From the NCBI RefSeq assembly GCF_001570525.1, contig NZ_BBXC01000011.1:1-64000 (forward strand): DNA of 64,000 bases, written 5' to 3'. Numbering within the stretch: the first letter of the stretch is position 1; each line of letters begins with the position of its first letter. Of this stretch, positions 44,955 through 55,517 are shown piece by piece. Position numbers and translations under genes: made by a program. The DNA is from Herbidospora sakaeratensis (GTDB lineage Bacteria; Actinomycetota; Actinomycetes; Streptosporangiales; Streptosporangiaceae). A model generated the notes under the pieces. The model made no database searches, had not been told where the DNA came from, and saw nothing but the letters and a program-made list of their open reading frames with translations.

Positions 44955-46496
44955 CTAGTGAAAGAAATGACGCGTGCCGGTGAAGTAGAGACTCACCCCG
45001 GCCGCCTGCGCCGCCGCGATGACCTCGTCGTCACGGATCGAGCCGCCCGGCTCCACGATCGCGGTCACGCCGCCGTCGACCAGCACCTGCAGGCCGTCGG
45101 CGAACGGGAAGAAGGCGTCGGAGGCGGCCACCGAACCGGCCGCCCGCTCCCCCGCCCGGGTGACCGCCAGGCGCGCCGAGTCGACCCGGTTGACCTGGCC
45201 CATGCCGACGCCGACCGAGGCGCCGTCGCGGGCCAGCAGGATCGCGTTCGACTTGACCGAGCGAACGGCCTTCCAGGCGAACTCGAGATCGGCCAGCGTC
45301 TCGGCGGAGACCGCCGGACCGGCCTTCAGCTCCCACCCCGCGACGCCGTCGCCGGGCGCGTCGACACGGTCGACGGTCTGCACCAGCAGGCCGCCGTCGA
45401 CGCGCCGGAACTCGGCGGCGTTCCGGGGGCCCTGCGGGCAGGCCAGCAGCCGCAGGTTCTTCTTCTCCTTGAGCACGGTCAGGGCCTCGTCGGCGAACGA
45501 CGGCGCCACGACCACCTCGGTGAAGATGGGCGCGATCTGCTCGGCCAGTTCCTTGGTGACCTCGCGGTTGACCGCGATGACACCGCCGTAGGCCGAGACC
45601 GGGTCGCACTCGTGGGCCTTGCGGTGCGCCTCGACGACGTCGTCGCCCACCGCGATGCCGCACGGGTTGGCGTGCTTGATGATCGCGACGGCCGGGGCGT
45701 CGAAGTCCCAGGCCGAGCGCCAGGCGGCATCGGCGTCGACGTAGTTGTTGTAGGACATCTCCTTGCCGTGCAGCTGCTGCGCGCCCGCCAGGCCGCCGGA
45801 GCCCGTCGAATAGAGGGCGGCGCGCTGGTGGGGATTCTCACCGTAACGCAGCACGTCTTTGAGGGTCCAGTCGGCGCCCATGAAGGTCGGCCACTCGCCT
45901 TCGGGGGCGTAGACGTTGGCGAACCACGAGGCCACGGCCACGTCGTAGCCGGCGGTGTGGGCGTAGGCGGTGGCGGCCAGGCGGCGGCGCTCGGTGACGG
46001 TGAAGCCGCCCTCGTCGATCGCGGCCAGCACCGAGGGGTAGGCGCGCGGGTCGACGACCACGGCGACCGTGCCGTGGTTCTTGGCGGCGGCGCGGATCAT
46101 CGCCGGGCCGCCGATGTCGATCTTCTCCACGCAGTCGGCGTCGGAGGCGCCCGAGGCGACCGTCTCGCGGAACGGGTAGAGGTTGACCACACAGAGCTGG
46201 AACGGCTCGATCTCCAGCTCTTCGAGCTGGGTGACGTGATCGGGGTTGGCGCCGTCGGCCAGCAGCCCGGCGTGCACGCGCGGGTGGAGGGTCTTCACCC
46301 GGCCGTCGAGGCACTCGGGAAAGCCCGTCAGCGACTCGACCTTCGTGACCGGGATGCCGTAGGCGGCGATGGCGGCGGCCGTGCCGCCGGTCGAGACGAT
46401 CTCCACGCCCGCCGCTTCGAGGCCTCGCGCGAGGTCTTCCAGGCCGGTCTTGTCGTAAACCGTGATCAGCGCGCGCCGGATGGCGATCCGAGTCAC
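44955..46496 (-). CDS. purH: Bifunctional AICAR transformylase/IMP cyclohydrolase
   Basis: A 513-aa enzyme for the last two steps of IMP synthesis. The N-terminal MGS-like cyclohydrolase domain (about 5-150) has [21 protein letters not shown] and [13 protein letters not shown]; the C-terminal transformylase has [17 protein letters not shown] and [14 protein letters not shown] at 46496 has AGGAGG 7 nt upstream. Purine operon with purN and folD. Confidence 0.97.
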   Translation of the reverse strand: MTRIAIRRALITVYDKTGLEDLARGLEAAGVEIVSTGGTAAAIAAYGIPVTKVESLTGFPECLDGRVKTLHPRVHAGLLADGANPDHVTQLEELEIEPFQLCVVNLYPFRETVASGASDADCVEKIDIGGPAMIRAAAKNHGTVAVVVDPRAYPSVLAAIDEGGFTVTERRRLAATAYAHTAGYDVAVASWFANVYAPEGEWPTFMGADWTLKDVLRYGENPHQRAALYSTGSGGLAGAQQLHGKEMSYNNYVDADAAWRSAWDFDAPAVAIIKHANPCGIAVGDDVVEAHRKAHECDPVSAYGGVIAVNREVTKELAEQIAPIFTEVVVAPSFADEALTVLKEKKNLRLLACPQGPRNAAEFRRVDGGLLVQTVDRVDAPGDGVAGWELKAGPAVSAETLADLEFAWKAVRSVKSNAILLARDGASVGVGMGQVNRVDSARLAVTRAGERAAGSVAASDAFFPFADGLQVLVDGGVTAIVEPGGSIRDDEVIAAAQAAGVSLYFTGTRHFFH

Positions 46497-46518
46497 TGTG
46501 TAGCCTCCTGTGTTCTGT

Positions 46519-47127
46519 TCAGAGGGTCGTGCCGAGGCGCACCGTGCGCCCGGAGACCCGCCAGCCCTCGCGGGCCATCCGCCCGACCACCTCGACCAGC
46601 AGCCCGCGCTCGACGCCCTTGATGCGCTCGTGGAGCGTCGCCTCGTCGTCGCCGTCTTCGACGGGCACCGCCGTCTGGGCGATCACCGGGCCGGTGTCGA
46701 CCCCGTCGTCGACCAGGTGAACGGTGCAGCCGGTGACCTTCACACCGTAGGCGAGCGCGTCGCGCACGGCGTGGGCGCCGGGAAAGGCCGGGAGGAGCGC
46801 CGGGTGGGTGTTGACCACCGTGAACCGCGACAGCACGGCCGGGCCGAGGATCTTCATGAACCCGGCCGACACCACCAGATCGGGTTTGTGCTCGGCGATC
46901 TTCTCGGCCAGGGCGGAATCCCACGCCTCGCGGGCCGTATGATCACTTACCCGCTCGGCGAAGGTGGGCAGGCCGGCGCGTTCGGCGCGGGCCAGCCCCT
47001 CGATCGCCGGACGGTCGGCCCCGACGGCCACGACGGTCGCTCCGTAGGCCGGATCTGCCGCGACGTCGAGAAGGGCTTGTAGGTTGGTCCCCGAACCCGA
47101 GACGAGGACCACGAGCCGGGAAGACAG
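46519..47127 (-). CDS. purN: Phosphoribosylglycinamide formyltransferase
   Basis: A 202-aa GAR transformylase. [10 protein letters not shown] binds the substrate phosphate; the catalytic Asn-His-Asp are in [15 protein letters not shown] and [16 protein letters not shown] at 47112 would begin inside the first beta strand and has no ribosome site. In frame, a CTG at 47127 restores the usual RLVVLVSG strand and lies 6 nt after AAGGAG, so I annotate CTG as the likely start. It leads the purN-purH-folD operon. Confidence 0.9.
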   Translation of the reverse strand: MSSRLVVLVSGSGTNLQALLDVAADPAYGATVVAVGADRPAIEGLARAERAGLPTFAERVSDHTAREAWDSALAEKIAEHKPDLVVSAGFMKILGPAVLSRFTVVNTHPALLPAFPGAHAVRDALAYGVKVTGCTVHLVDDGVDTGPVIAQTAVPVEDGDDEATLHERIKGVERGLLVEVVGRMAREGWRVSGRTVRLGTTL

Positions 47128-47222
47128 AGCGGTCTCCTTCGGGGAAGTGAACGGGTGCGTGACAAAGGGTATCGGTCACGCCGTCGTGCGGCGTGAAGGC
47201 CCTATCAGCAAGGCGGGAGATC

Positions 47223-47624
47223 GTGACCACACCACTGCAGACGGCCGCGGAGATGGGCGGGCGCCGGGCGCTGGCCCTCGCTCTGATGGCGCTGATCTTC
47301 ACATTGTTCGTGCCGACGATGGGCCTGGCCCTGTCGGTGTTCGGCCTCGTCGTGGGCGTCCGCGACCTGCGCACGCTCAAGAAGGGCGGCCAGCCGACCG
47401 GGATGGCGACCGGCGCGGTGGTCATCTCCACGCTGGCGTTCCTGCTCGGCGGGCTCACCACGGCCGTGCAGGTCTACCTCGGGACCGAGCTGACGGCGTA
47501 CACCGAGTGCCTGAAGGGGGCCGGCACCGTCACGGCGCAGACCGAGTGCTCCACCGAACTGAAGACGGCGCTGGAGGCCAAGCTCGGCATGCCGTGGCCG
47601 GCGAACATGCCGCTGCCCGGCTGA
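47223..47624 (+). CDS. DUF4190-like small membrane protein
   Basis: A 133-aa protein with two long hydrophobic segments (about 20-50 and 65-90) separated by VGVRDLRTLKKGG, and a polar tail with a Cys pair (YTECLKGAGTVTAQTEC). It resembles DUF4190-type proteins. GTG at 47223 follows GGGAG at short distance; an in-frame GTG at 47193 is possible. Confidence 0.65.
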   Translation: MTTPLQTAAEMGGRRALALALMALIFTLFVPTMGLALSVFGLVVGVRDLRTLKKGGQPTGMATGAVVISTLAFLLGGLTTAVQVYLGTELTAYTECLKGAGTVTAQTECSTELKTALEAKLGMPWPANMPLPG

Positions 47625-47654
47625 GCCGGCCCGTTTGGAGCGATTTATCCAATC

Positions 47655-47673
47655 GCGCCAAATAAGGCGTTTT
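47655..47673 (+). terminator. Weak intrinsic terminator
   Basis: GCGCC, loop AAATAA, GGCGT followed by TTT, about 30 bp after the preceding membrane-protein gene. A second small inverted repeat, CGATT-TATCC-AATCG, lies directly upstream. Confidence 0.4.
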
Positions 47674-47737
47674 GGAATTGCGCGGCACCTGACGCGGACG
47701 CACTCTTCGAGGTACACCACCAACGGGGAGTCACATC

Positions 47738-49045
47738 ATGCGCCGTGTTTTCGCCGTCTTCTTAGGCGTGCTCACCGCAATGTCGCTGGGGGCGGGGGCC
47801 CTTCCGGCGACCGCCTCAGCAGAAGGCCAGATCACCGTCCGATGGGCGGCCAGCACCACGGGCGACGTGGGCAGGCTGACCGTCTACGCCACGTCCGACC
47901 TGCCCGTCGTCACGCTCAAAGCACACGTCCTGGCCGACGACGGCGGTGAGCTCGCCACGGCCGACGACTTCGTCCTCTCCTCGGGCAGCGCCACCGAGGG
48001 CTTCTGGACGACCGCGAGCCGGATCCAGCTCGCCGAGCTGGGCCGCTACCGCGTCGCCGTCGAGGCGACCGATTCCGCCGGCACGCACGTCAGGGCCGAC
48101 CAGGCCGGCTGGCTCGACTACCAGGTGCAGTCGGTCATCGAACCGCTGCGGCCGAGCCGCGAGAACGTCTCCTACGACCGCCGGGACGTCACCGTCAGGG
48201 GCCGCCTGATGGGCCGTCATCCCGGCTCGGGAGAGCTCGGCCCGCTGCCCGGCCAGCCCATCCAGCTCAACATCCTGTACCGGTTCAAGGAGCAGGTCAC
48301 CGACCTGGAGGCGGTCAGTCTCACCACCGACGCCAGGGGCCGGTTCGAGCTCGCCAAGACCCTCCCCCACGGCGCCGAGTTCTGGGCCGACTACTGGTAC
48401 GACATCCTCCCGAACCACCTCCCCGTCCAGTCGGACCACCTCGTGGTGGGCACCAAGGAGCAGCCCACCCAGGTGAGGATCCAGCTCGGCGCCAAGGTGG
48501 TCGACGAGGGCGAGCCGCTGGTGGTGTCGGGTGTGGCCCGCTGGCGGTCCCGCGACGGTTGGTCGCCGCTGGCCGGGGCGACCCTCGTCTACTACACCCG
48601 GTATGACTGGCAGCAGGTCACCACCGACGCCGAGGGGCGCTACTCCTTCACGCACACCGCCTACGGGTCGGACACGATCACCGTAGGGTTCCGCGACGAC
48701 AACGACCCGTTCAAAGCGCCCTCGTCGGACACGGCCGAGTTCACCGTGTTTCATCCGGCGGCCTTCACCGAGTTCACCGCGACCCGGGCGGGCGGCGACG
48801 TGACCGTCTCGGGCCTGCTCGGCTTCCCCGGCAACCGCAGCGCCGCCACCGCCCAGATCGCGATCGAGTTCTCACCCGACGGCCGGCGGTGGACCAGGCG
48901 GGCGCTCGTCCCGGGCGTGCAGAGGGCAGGGGACTTCCTCTTCACGAGCACGATCGCCGAGACCCGGCCGGGCCACTGGCGGGCCACGTTCGAGGGAGGC
49001 GAGACCTACCGTGACGCCGTCTCACCAGCGGTGGCGGTCGGTTAG
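47738..49045 (+). CDS. Secreted Ig-like beta-sandwich protein
   Basis: A 435-aa exported protein. A signal peptide (MRRVFAVFLGVLTAMSLGAG, cleavage near ATASA) precedes about four beta-rich Ig-like domains; KVVDEGEPLVVSGVARWR and GATLVYYTRYDWQQVTTDAEGRY resemble carboxypeptidase-regulatory-like or calcium-free adhesin modules. There is no enzyme motif or anchor, so it is probably extracellular. It overlaps the convergent DUF6350 gene by 4 bp. Confidence 0.7.
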   Translation: MRRVFAVFLGVLTAMSLGAGALPATASAEGQITVRWAASTTGDVGRLTVYATSDLPVVTLKAHVLADDGGELATADDFVLSSGSATEGFWTTASRIQLAELGRYRVAVEATDSAGTHVRADQAGWLDYQVQSVIEPLRPSRENVSYDRRDVTVRGRLMGRHPGSGELGPLPGQPIQLNILYRFKEQVTDLEAVSLTTDARGRFELAKTLPHGAEFWADYWYDILPNHLPVQSDHLVVGTKEQPTQVRIQLGAKVVDEGEPLVVSGVARWRSRDGWSPLAGATLVYYTRYDWQQVTTDAEGRYSFTHTAYGSDTITVGFRDDNDPFKAPSSDTAEFTVFHPAAFTEFTATRAGGDVTVSGLLGFPGNRSAATAQIAIEFSPDGRRWTRRALVPGVQRAGDFLFTSTIAETRPGHWRATFEGGETYRDAVSPAVAVG

Positions 49046-50577
49046 TCGGTTTTGCTGTTCAGATAGGTGACGTGGGCGCCGGTCGGCTCGTCGATCGGCT
49101 CCTCGTCGTCGTCGGGCCTGATCGGGGTCGAGCGTTTGCGGGCGAAGGTCTCGACGGCGTGGTCGTCGGGCTCGACGTCGCGGATCACCGGGATCGGGAT
49201 GGTGTCGGCCTCGGTGGCGTCCATCCAGTGACCGGGCAGGGGCTCCTTCTTGGCCTTGCGCTTCTTCTTGACCTTGGTCACGACCTCGGCGATCGGCTGC
49301 TGCGCGGGCGTGTGGGAGATCAGCCACCAGTTGGCCAGCCCGGCCGAGATGCCGGCCGCCACGCCCACTTCGAGGGTGACCGAGAAGGCCACCTCCCAGG
49401 CCGAGGGGCCGACGGCGGCCATGCGGGCGCCGCCCAGCGGGCCGCCCGACAACGCCGCCAGCAGCCCGGCCACCGCGCCCGAGCTCAGCCCGCAGACGAA
49501 CCCCCACAACGGCGCCGCCTCCAGTGACGGCGTGGGCGCGATGCGGGCGACCACCACCCCGGCCACCGCCCCGGCCGCGAACGGCAGCGCCACCACGGCC
49601 ATCAGCCACGGCGGCACCGGGCCCGACTCGGGCAGCGCGCCCAGCAGCGGCAACGACGGGATCGTGCCCAGTTTCACCCCGGTCGGCGCGACCAGCGTGC
49701 CGGCCCCGATGGCGAACCCGGGTCCGGCGATGTACGCCATCCCCCAGATCCCCGCGTTGAACAGGTAGAGCACCTCGACCAGCGCCAGCAGCGCGCCGCC
49801 CACCAGACCGGGGTTGAGCGCGTCGGTGAGGGCCCTGATCTCGCCGAACTTGACCGCGATCATGCCGAGCACCAGCAGCAGCCCGGCTCCCAGCATCAGC
49901 GACACGGCCACGAACGTGCCGACCACGACCGAGCGCGGCCGTTCGGGCAGCAGCCGGACCATCGCCCGCCACGGCCCGATCGTCCGGGCCACCGCCACCG
50001 AACCGGCCAGGAACGCCAGCAGCAGGTGGCTGATCAGGGCCTCGGCCACGGACGGCTGGGTCACCTCGTTGGCACCCACCAGGGCGATCACCCCGGCCAG
50101 CAGGGCGTAGGGCGCGGCCAGCGAGATGCCGGCGCGGGCGATCAGGATCAGCTGGGCCTTGCGGCGGGCGTTCGCCAGGTCCTTGGACGAGCCCTTCGGC
50201 AACCGCGCGGGCAGCCGCAGCCGCAGGTCGGCGTCGCGGGCCATCCACAACCCGGCCCGGTAGAGCAGGGTGCCCGGCAGGATCATCAGGCCCAGCGGGA
50301 GCAGCCCCACCCGGCCGCCGCCCGGGATCTCGAACCCGGCGTGGTGGGCGGCCAGCCACAACTGGCAGGCGGTCCGGAACACCCCCGGCAGGCCCGAGCC
50401 GAACGTGCCGCGGGGCGCCGCGATCCAGCCGATCAGCGTCAGCGTGGTGAGCACCGCCAGGCCGATGCCGAGCGTGCCCGCCGCGGCCAGCATGCCCGAG
50501 ACCGGCAGCGGACGCCGGTCGTCGTCGCCGAAGACGGCCCGGGGGACTGTCCGAATCTGGTCGAGAAGCGCCGTCAC
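49042..50577 (-). CDS. DUF6350 polytopic membrane protein
   Basis: A 511-aa membrane protein with about 10-12 helices, a short N-terminal cytosolic stretch and a charged C-terminal tail (VVTKVKKKRKAKKEPLPG then an acidic region). Position between sucCD and purN-purH matches the DUF6350 family in Streptomyces and relatives. Function unknown. The start is uncertain: GTG 50577 is used; TTG 50595 is in frame. Neither has a clear ribosome site. Confidence 0.75.
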   Translation of the reverse strand: MTALLDQIRTVPRAVFGDDDRRPLPVSGMLAAAGTLGIGLAVLTTLTLIGWIAAPRGTFGSGLPGVFRTACQLWLAAHHAGFEIPGGGRVGLLPLGLMILPGTLLYRAGLWMARDADLRLRLPARLPKGSSKDLANARRKAQLILIARAGISLAAPYALLAGVIALVGANEVTQPSVAEALISHLLLAFLAGSVAVARTIGPWRAMVRLLPERPRSVVVGTFVAVSLMLGAGLLLVLGMIAVKFGEIRALTDALNPGLVGGALLALVEVLYLFNAGIWGMAYIAGPGFAIGAGTLVAPTGVKLGTIPSLPLLGALPESGPVPPWLMAVVALPFAAGAVAGVVVARIAPTPSLEAAPLWGFVCGLSSGAVAGLLAALSGGPLGGARMAAVGPSAWEVAFSVTLEVGVAAGISAGLANWWLISHTPAQQPIAEVVTKVKKKRKAKKEPLPGHWMDATEADTIPIPVIRDVEPDDHAVETFARKRSTPIRPDDDEEPIDEPTGAHVTYLNSKTD

Positions 50578-50655
50578 AGTAGCCGATGCTCTCAAGGGAG
50601 GGCCGTATCTCGGTCACGCCGCGCCGATGGGCCGTCCCGTTTGTCCTTGGGAAAA

Positions 50656-50688
50656 CGTGAACCCCGGCGCTCGGCGCCGGGGTTCACG
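50656..50688 (-). terminator. Strong terminator of sucC-sucD
   Basis: CGTGAACCCCGGCGC (50656-50670), loop TCG and GCGCCGGGGTTCACG (50674-50688) form a perfect 15-bp stem; on the minus strand it is followed by TTTTCCC, 9 bp after the sucD stop. Confidence 0.92.
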
Positions 50689-50697
50689 GGGAATCCC

Positions 50698-51573
50698 TTA
50701 GCGGTTCTGCATGATCTCCCGCATCAGGCGGGCGGTCTCGCTGGGGGTCTTGCCGACGCGCACGCCGACCTTCTCCAGCGCTTCCTTCTTCGCCTGGGCG
50801 GTGCCGGCCGAACCCGACACGATGGCGCCGGCGTGGCCCATCGTCTTGCCCTCGGGGGCGGTGAAGCCCGCGACGTAGGCCACGACGGGCTTGGTCACGT
50901 TCTTCTCGATGTAGGCCGCCGCGCGCTCCTCGGCGTCGCCGCCGATCTCGCCGATCATGACGATGGCGTCGGTGCCCGGGTCGTCCTGGAACGCCTGGAG
51001 GGCGTCGATGTGGGTGGTGCCGATGACCGGGTCGCCGCCGATGCCGACCGCCGTCGAGAAGCCGAAGTCACGCAGCTCGTACATGAGCTGGTAGGTCAGC
51101 GTGCCCGACTTCGAGACCAGGCCGATGCGGCCCGGGGTGGTGATGTCGGCGGGGATGATGCCGGCGTTGGAGGCGCCGGGCGAGGCGATGCCGGGGCAGT
51201 TCGGGCCGATGATCCGGGTCTTGTTGCCCTTGGCGGTGGCGTAGGCCCAGAACTCGGTCGTGTCGTGGATCGGCACGCCCTCGGTGATGACGACCGCGAG
51301 GGGGATCTCGGCGTCGATCGCCTCCTTGACCGCGCTCGCGGTGAAGGCCGGCGGCACGAAGATGACGCTGACGTCGGCCTTGGTCTTCTCCATCGCCTCG
51401 GCGACGGTCGCGAACACCGGCAGGCCCTCGTGAACGGTGCCCGCCTTGCGCGGGTTCACCCCGCCGACGACCTGGGCGCCGGAGGCCAGCATGCGCAGGG
51501 TGTGCTTGGTGCCCTCGGACCCCGTGATGCCCTGGACGATGATTCGGCTTTTCTCAGTGAGCCAGATGGCCAT
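50698..51573 (-). CDS. sucD: Succinyl-CoA synthetase, alpha subunit
   Basis: A 291-aa subunit carrying the phosphohistidine of the TCA-cycle ligase. [15 protein letters not shown] is the CoA-binding N terminus, [11 protein letters not shown] and KSGTLTYQ follow, and the active His is in [11 protein letters not shown]. The ATG overlaps the sucC stop as TAATG, giving stoichiometric coupling. Confidence 0.97.
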   Translation of the reverse strand: MAIWLTEKSRIIVQGITGSEGTKHTLRMLASGAQVVGGVNPRKAGTVHEGLPVFATVAEAMEKTKADVSVIFVPPAFTASAVKEAIDAEIPLAVVITEGVPIHDTTEFWAYATAKGNKTRIIGPNCPGIASPGASNAGIIPADITTPGRIGLVSKSGTLTYQLMYELRDFGFSTAVGIGGDPVIGTTHIDALQAFQDDPGTDAIVMIGEIGGDAEERAAAYIEKNVTKPVVAYVAGFTAPEGKTMGHAGAIVSGSAGTAQAKKEALEKVGVRVGKTPSETARLMREIMQNR

Positions 51574-52754
51574 TACGCACCTACCGCGGCGAGTTCGGCG
51601 GCGCGCTTGGCCGCGTCGTCCATGGTGTCGACCAGTTCGACGCCCGGGAGGGCGGCGTTCTGCAGGATCTCGCGGCCCAGCGCCGCGTTGTTGCCGTCGA
51701 GGCGGACCACGAGCGGGCGGGTGACCGCCTCGCCCCGGTCGCCCAGCAGCTTGAAGGCGCTGACGATGCCGTCGGCGACCGCGTCGCAGGCGGTGATGCC
51801 GCCGAAGACGTTCACGAACACCGACTTCACGGCCGGGTCGGACAGGATGATCTCCAGCCCGTTGGCCATCACCTCGGCCGAGGCGCCGCCGCCGATGTCG
51901 AGGAAGTTGGCCGGCTTGGGCGAGCCCGGGAACTGCTCGCCGGCGTAGGCCACCACGTCGAGGGTGGACATGACCAGACCGGCGCCGTTGCCGATGATGC
52001 CGACGTTGCCGTCGAGCTTCACGTAGTTGAGGTGCTTCTCCTTGGCCGCCGCCTCAAGCGGGTCTTCGGCCGCCTTGTCGACGAAGACCTCGTGGTCCTT
52101 CTGGCGGAAGTCGGCGTTGGCGTCGAGGGTGACCTTGCCGTCGAGCGCCTTCACCTGGCCGTCGGCCGTGAGGATCAGCGGGTTGACCTCGACGAGCGAG
52201 GCATCTTCGTCGACGAAGACGGCCCACAGGCGCTCGATGAGCTCGGCGGCCCCGTCGAGCGACTTCTCGGGCAGCCCGCCGGCCTGCGCGATCTCGCGCG
52301 CCCTCGCCCGGTCGATCCCGTCGATCGGGTTGACCGGGACCTTCGCCACCTTCTCGGGGGCGGTGTGCGCGACCTCTTCGATGTCCATGCCGCCGGCGGC
52401 GGAGCAGATCGCGAGGAAGGTACGGTTCGCACGGTCGAGCAGGAAGGAGAAGTAGTACTCCTCCGCGATGTTGCTCGCCTCCTCGACCAGGACCTTGTGG
52501 ACCGTGTGGCCCTTGATGTCCATGCCGAGGATCGCCTTGGCCTTGGCCTCGGCGTCGGTGGCGTCGTCGGCCACCTTCACGCCGCCGGCCTTGCCCCGGC
52601 CACCGGTCTTGACCTGGGCCTTGACCACGACCCGCCCGGTCAGTTGGTCGGCCGCCGCCCGTGCCTCAGCCACGGTGTGCGCGACGATTCCGCGCGGCAC
52701 CGGGATGCCGTACGCGGCGAAGAGCTCCTTCGCCTGATGTTCGAACAGGTCCAC
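51573..52754 (-). CDS. sucC: Succinyl-CoA synthetase, beta subunit
   Basis: A 393-aa ATP-grasp subunit binding nucleotide. [21 protein letters not shown] is split across the N terminus, [18 protein letters not shown] binds ATP, and [12 protein letters not shown] and [17 protein letters not shown] complete the family pattern. GTG start at 52754. First gene of the sucCD operon. Confidence 0.96.
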   Translation of the reverse strand: MDLFEHQAKELFAAYGIPVPRGIVAHTVAEARAAADQLTGRVVVKAQVKTGGRGKAGGVKVADDATDAEAKAKAILGMDIKGHTVHKVLVEEASNIAEEYYFSFLLDRANRTFLAICSAAGGMDIEEVAHTAPEKVAKVPVNPIDGIDRARAREIAQAGGLPEKSLDGAAELIERLWAVFVDEDASLVEVNPLILTADGQVKALDGKVTLDANADFRQKDHEVFVDKAAEDPLEAAAKEKHLNYVKLDGNVGIIGNGAGLVMSTLDVVAYAGEQFPGSPKPANFLDIGGGASAEVMANGLEIILSDPAVKSVFVNVFGGITACDAVADGIVSAFKLLGDRGEAVTRPLVVRLDGNNAALGREILQNAALPGVELVDTMDDAAKRAAELAAVGA

Positions 52755-52909
52755 GAGGGTCCGTCCCTTTGAATGTCGAGGGCGCCACTGGACAGGGCGC
52801 CGTCGTCCTGCCTGGCATTTCCGCGCAGAAAGCCTAGCCCCAGGCCGTGCGTGGCGCGGTCATAGGGGGGCGTTTGGGGGTTGCCGACTTTCCCGTTATG
52901 TACTAGACG

Positions 52910-52938
52910 TCCGGGATGGGGGTGAGAGGGCTCCCGGA
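52910..52938 (-). terminator. Candidate terminator after the B12-binding gene
   Basis: TCCGGGA (52910-52916) pairs with TCCCGGA (52932-52938) about 30 bp downstream of the minus-strand stop at 52969. There is no T-run. Confidence 0.35.
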
Positions 52939-52968
52939 TACGTACCGAATGGGCGAGTCGGGACCCGC

Positions 52969-53370
52969 TCAGACGGCGGCGGGGATGGTCGTCTTCACCC
53001 AGTCGACGATCTCGTCGGTGGTCGCGCCGGGGGTGAAGATGCCCTTGACGCCCATGGCGCGGAGCTCGGGGATGTCCTCCTCGGGGATGATGCCGCCGCC
53101 GAAGACGACGATGTCGGTGGCGTCCTGCTCGCGGAGCAGTTCCATCACCTTCGCGAACAGGGTCATGTGGGCGCCGGAGAGGATCGACAGCCCGATCGCG
53201 GCGGCGTCCTCCTGGATGGCGGTGCGGACGATCTGCTCCGGGGTCTGGTGCAGACCTGTGTAGACGACTTCCATGCCCGCGTCACGCAGGGCGCGGGCGA
53301 CGACCTTCACGCCGCGGTCGTGACCGTCGAGCCCGGGTTTGGCGACGACGATCCTGATCCTGGATTCCAT
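52969..53370 (-). CDS. Cobalamin-binding domain protein (methylmalonyl-CoA mutase small-subunit type)
   Basis: A 133-aa stand-alone B12-binding domain. The cobalamin motif DxHxxG is present as LDGHDRG, followed by SILSGAHM and [11 protein letters not shown]. As in archaeal-type or isobutyryl-CoA mutases, it should pair with a large mutase subunit encoded elsewhere; none is in this window. ATG at 53370 lies 7 nt after TACAGT, suiting a leaderless mRNA. Confidence 0.9.
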   Translation of the reverse strand: MESRIRIVVAKPGLDGHDRGVKVVARALRDAGMEVVYTGLHQTPEQIVRTAIQEDAAAIGLSILSGAHMTLFAKVMELLREQDATDIVVFGGGIIPEEDIPELRAMGVKGIFTPGATTDEIVDWVKTTIPAAV

Positions 53371-53556
53371 GGTTCGCACTGTAACCCGGCGGCCCTGAAG
53401 GTCTCGGTGAAGCCTCGGCTTGACGGACTTTGTTGGTGATTCAAGTGTGAAGATTGTGAAAATAAGCGATAAGTGATCGTTTTGAGATAGATGTTCCGGC
53501 AGAATCCTCCCGTCCCACCTCTCCCATTCAGGGACTCATCCCGGAGGAACCCCACT

Positions 53557-54396
53557 ATGAGGCGAATCCTCGCCATCGCGGCATGCGCCACCGCCGTCGC
53601 GGCAGCCACCGCAGTCGGCGCGGCGCCCGCGCAGGCCGCCCCGAACCCCGTCGCCGCGCTCAAGGCACAGTTCAAGACCGGGCTCGGCGTGAAGTTCAGC
53701 GACAAGTTCAGCCTCGAGAACAAGATCTTCAGCCGCCGGACCGGAACGTTCCAGTTCGGGCGCGCCGGCGTGGCCGCGTCGGACCTCACCACGAAGTTCA
53801 ACCTCAAGGCGGCCGAGATCGCGGAGATGCCGGAGGACATCCAGCCGCTGCTCCGCCCCGAGCAGACCATCAAGATCGGCTCGACGGCGTACATCAAGGG
53901 CGGCATGTTCGCCAGCTTCCTGCCGGAGGGCGCGACCTGGCTGCGTGGCCCCGGAGCCCCCGCCACCGGCCTGACCGGCATCTTCGGCCAGTACATCAAC
54001 ATCACCGAGCCGATGACCCTGCAGAAGCTCGTCAAGAAGAGCAAGCGGACCGGCTCCGTGTACACCGGCAAGATCACCATCGGCGAGATCCTCACGACCT
54101 CGAAGTGGCTCAAGGCGATCCTGCCGTCCGGGGGATCGGCTTCCCAGAAGAAGTCCGTCGTCTCCTACAAGCTCTACGTCAACGGCAAGGGCCTGGTCAC
54201 CCGGCTCGTGACCAGCGCCAAGGGCTCCGCGCTGGGCTTCGACGCCTCGACGATCTCGGTCGACAGCCGTTACGTGTCCTGGGGCACGAAGGTCTCCATC
54301 AAGGCCCCCACCGAGGGCATCGCCGACGTGGACGAACTCGAGGGCCTCGACGAGTTCAGCGCTCCGCTCGCCCGCGTGGTGGGCGAGGCGGCCTGA
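53557..54396 (+). CDS. Secreted protein, possibly LolA/LppX-like
   Basis: A 279-aa exported protein with a signal peptide (MRRILAIAACATAVAAATAV, cleavage near AQAA) and a mature beta-rich domain. KFSLENKIFSRRTGTFQFG and TIKIGSTAYIKGG resemble the curved-sheet lipid carriers of the LolA/LprG/LppX type, but the lipobox Cys is missing, so it would be free rather than anchored. GGAGGAA precedes the ATG. The assignment is tentative. Confidence 0.6.
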   Translation: MRRILAIAACATAVAAATAVGAAPAQAAPNPVAALKAQFKTGLGVKFSDKFSLENKIFSRRTGTFQFGRAGVAASDLTTKFNLKAAEIAEMPEDIQPLLRPEQTIKIGSTAYIKGGMFASFLPEGATWLRGPGAPATGLTGIFGQYINITEPMTLQKLVKKSKRTGSVYTGKITIGEILTTSKWLKAILPSGGSASQKKSVVSYKLYVNGKGLVTRLVTSAKGSALGFDASTISVDSRYVSWGTKVSIKAPTEGIADVDELEGLDEFSAPLARVVGEAA

Positions 54397-54401
54397 CCGT
54401 C

Positions 54402-55331
54402 TCAGGTCGCGCGTGACAACAACCGGCGGGCGTTGGCCGTGGTCAGCGCCCGCCAGGCCGCGTCGACCGACGCCACCTGGGCGGCCACCGCCGGGGGTGG
54501 CGTGAAGCAGTAGTCGCTGCCGTAGAGGATCTGATCGGTGCCGACCGCCTTCTCCAGGGCGGGCGCCTGCCGGGGGAACGGCGTGCCGGCGAGGTCGAAC
54601 CACAACCGCCCGACCTGGTCGAGCACCGACGGATCATCGGGCGAGCCGCCGAAGAAGGCGGTCCGGAACAGCTCCATGCGGTCGGACAGCAGCGGCAGCG
54701 CGCCGCCGCCGTGAGTGAAGATCCACCTGATGCCCGGATGCCGGGTCAGCACCCCCGTGAACACCAGGTCGGAGACGGTCCGGGTGGTGTCGAAGATGAA
54801 CTCCAGCATCGGCCTCGGCCGCCCGATCGCGACCTGCTCGTGGTTCACCGGCGAGGTCGGGTGGACGAACACCACCGCCCGCCGCCGGTCGAGCTCCTCC
54901 CACAGCGGCTCGTAGGCGGCGTCGCCCAGGTAACGGCCGTGGGCGTTGCTCATCAGGGCCACCCCGTCGCTGCCCAGCTCGTCGAGGGCGTGCGCGACCT
55001 CGGCCAGGGCCCCCTCGACGTCGGGGAGGGGCAACGAGGCGAAGTGGCCGAACCGGTCGGGATGCCCGCGCACCAGGTCGGCGGCGTAGTCGTTGACCTG
55101 CCGCGAGAGCTTCCGGGCCGCCGCGTCGTCGCCGAAGTGGGTGCCGGGCGAGGAGACCGACAGGAACGACTTCCGGATGCCGTTGGCGTCCATCAGGTTC
55201 AGGTGGTCGCCGGGCGTCCAGGAGGGCCAGCGGGGCATGCCGTCAGGGGTGACGTGACCCGCCTCGGTGGCGGCGGCGGCGTAGTCGCCGGTCACGAAGT
55301 GGGCGTGCACGTCGATCAGTTCGCCGGCCAT
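54402..55331 (-). CDS. Amidohydrolase, ACMSD-like (amidohydro-rel 2)
   Basis: A 309-aa TIM-barrel metalloenzyme. The metal ligands are DVHAHF at the N terminus, VFVHPTSP, FTHGGGALP and the late Asp in LYGSDYCF, a pattern shared with aminocarboxymuconate-semialdehyde decarboxylase and related decarboxylases or hydrolases. The substrate is unknown. ATG at 55331 follows GAGGATCAC. Confidence 0.85.
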   Translation of the reverse strand: MAGELIDVHAHFVTGDYAAAATEAGHVTPDGMPRWPSWTPGDHLNLMDANGIRKSFLSVSSPGTHFGDDAAARKLSRQVNDYAADLVRGHPDRFGHFASLPLPDVEGALAEVAHALDELGSDGVALMSNAHGRYLGDAAYEPLWEELDRRRAVVFVHPTSPVNHEQVAIGRPRPMLEFIFDTTRTVSDLVFTGVLTRHPGIRWIFTHGGGALPLLSDRMELFRTAFFGGSPDDPSVLDQVGRLWFDLAGTPFPRQAPALEKAVGTDQILYGSDYCFTPPPAVAAQVASVDAAWRALTTANARRLLSRAT

Positions 55332-55517
55332 GTGATCCTCGTCTCTCGGGTGTACGCGTCAGGAAATATCGCATTCCAGACCCATACGTCCCCCATTCCC
55401 GGATCTTGGTTCCCGAGGGCCGTTTCACGCGCGCGGCCGGGAGCGGGCGTCGGCGCCGGATGCGGCGCGGGCCGGGCGCGGCCGGGCGGTGCCGGGGCAG
55501 GCGGAGCCGTAACGGGA

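Noticed and set aside
55332-55517. A possible gene or RNA between the amidohydrolase and pcrA
   Set aside because: Only GC-rich low-complexity sequence with no ribosome site, motif or convincing fold.
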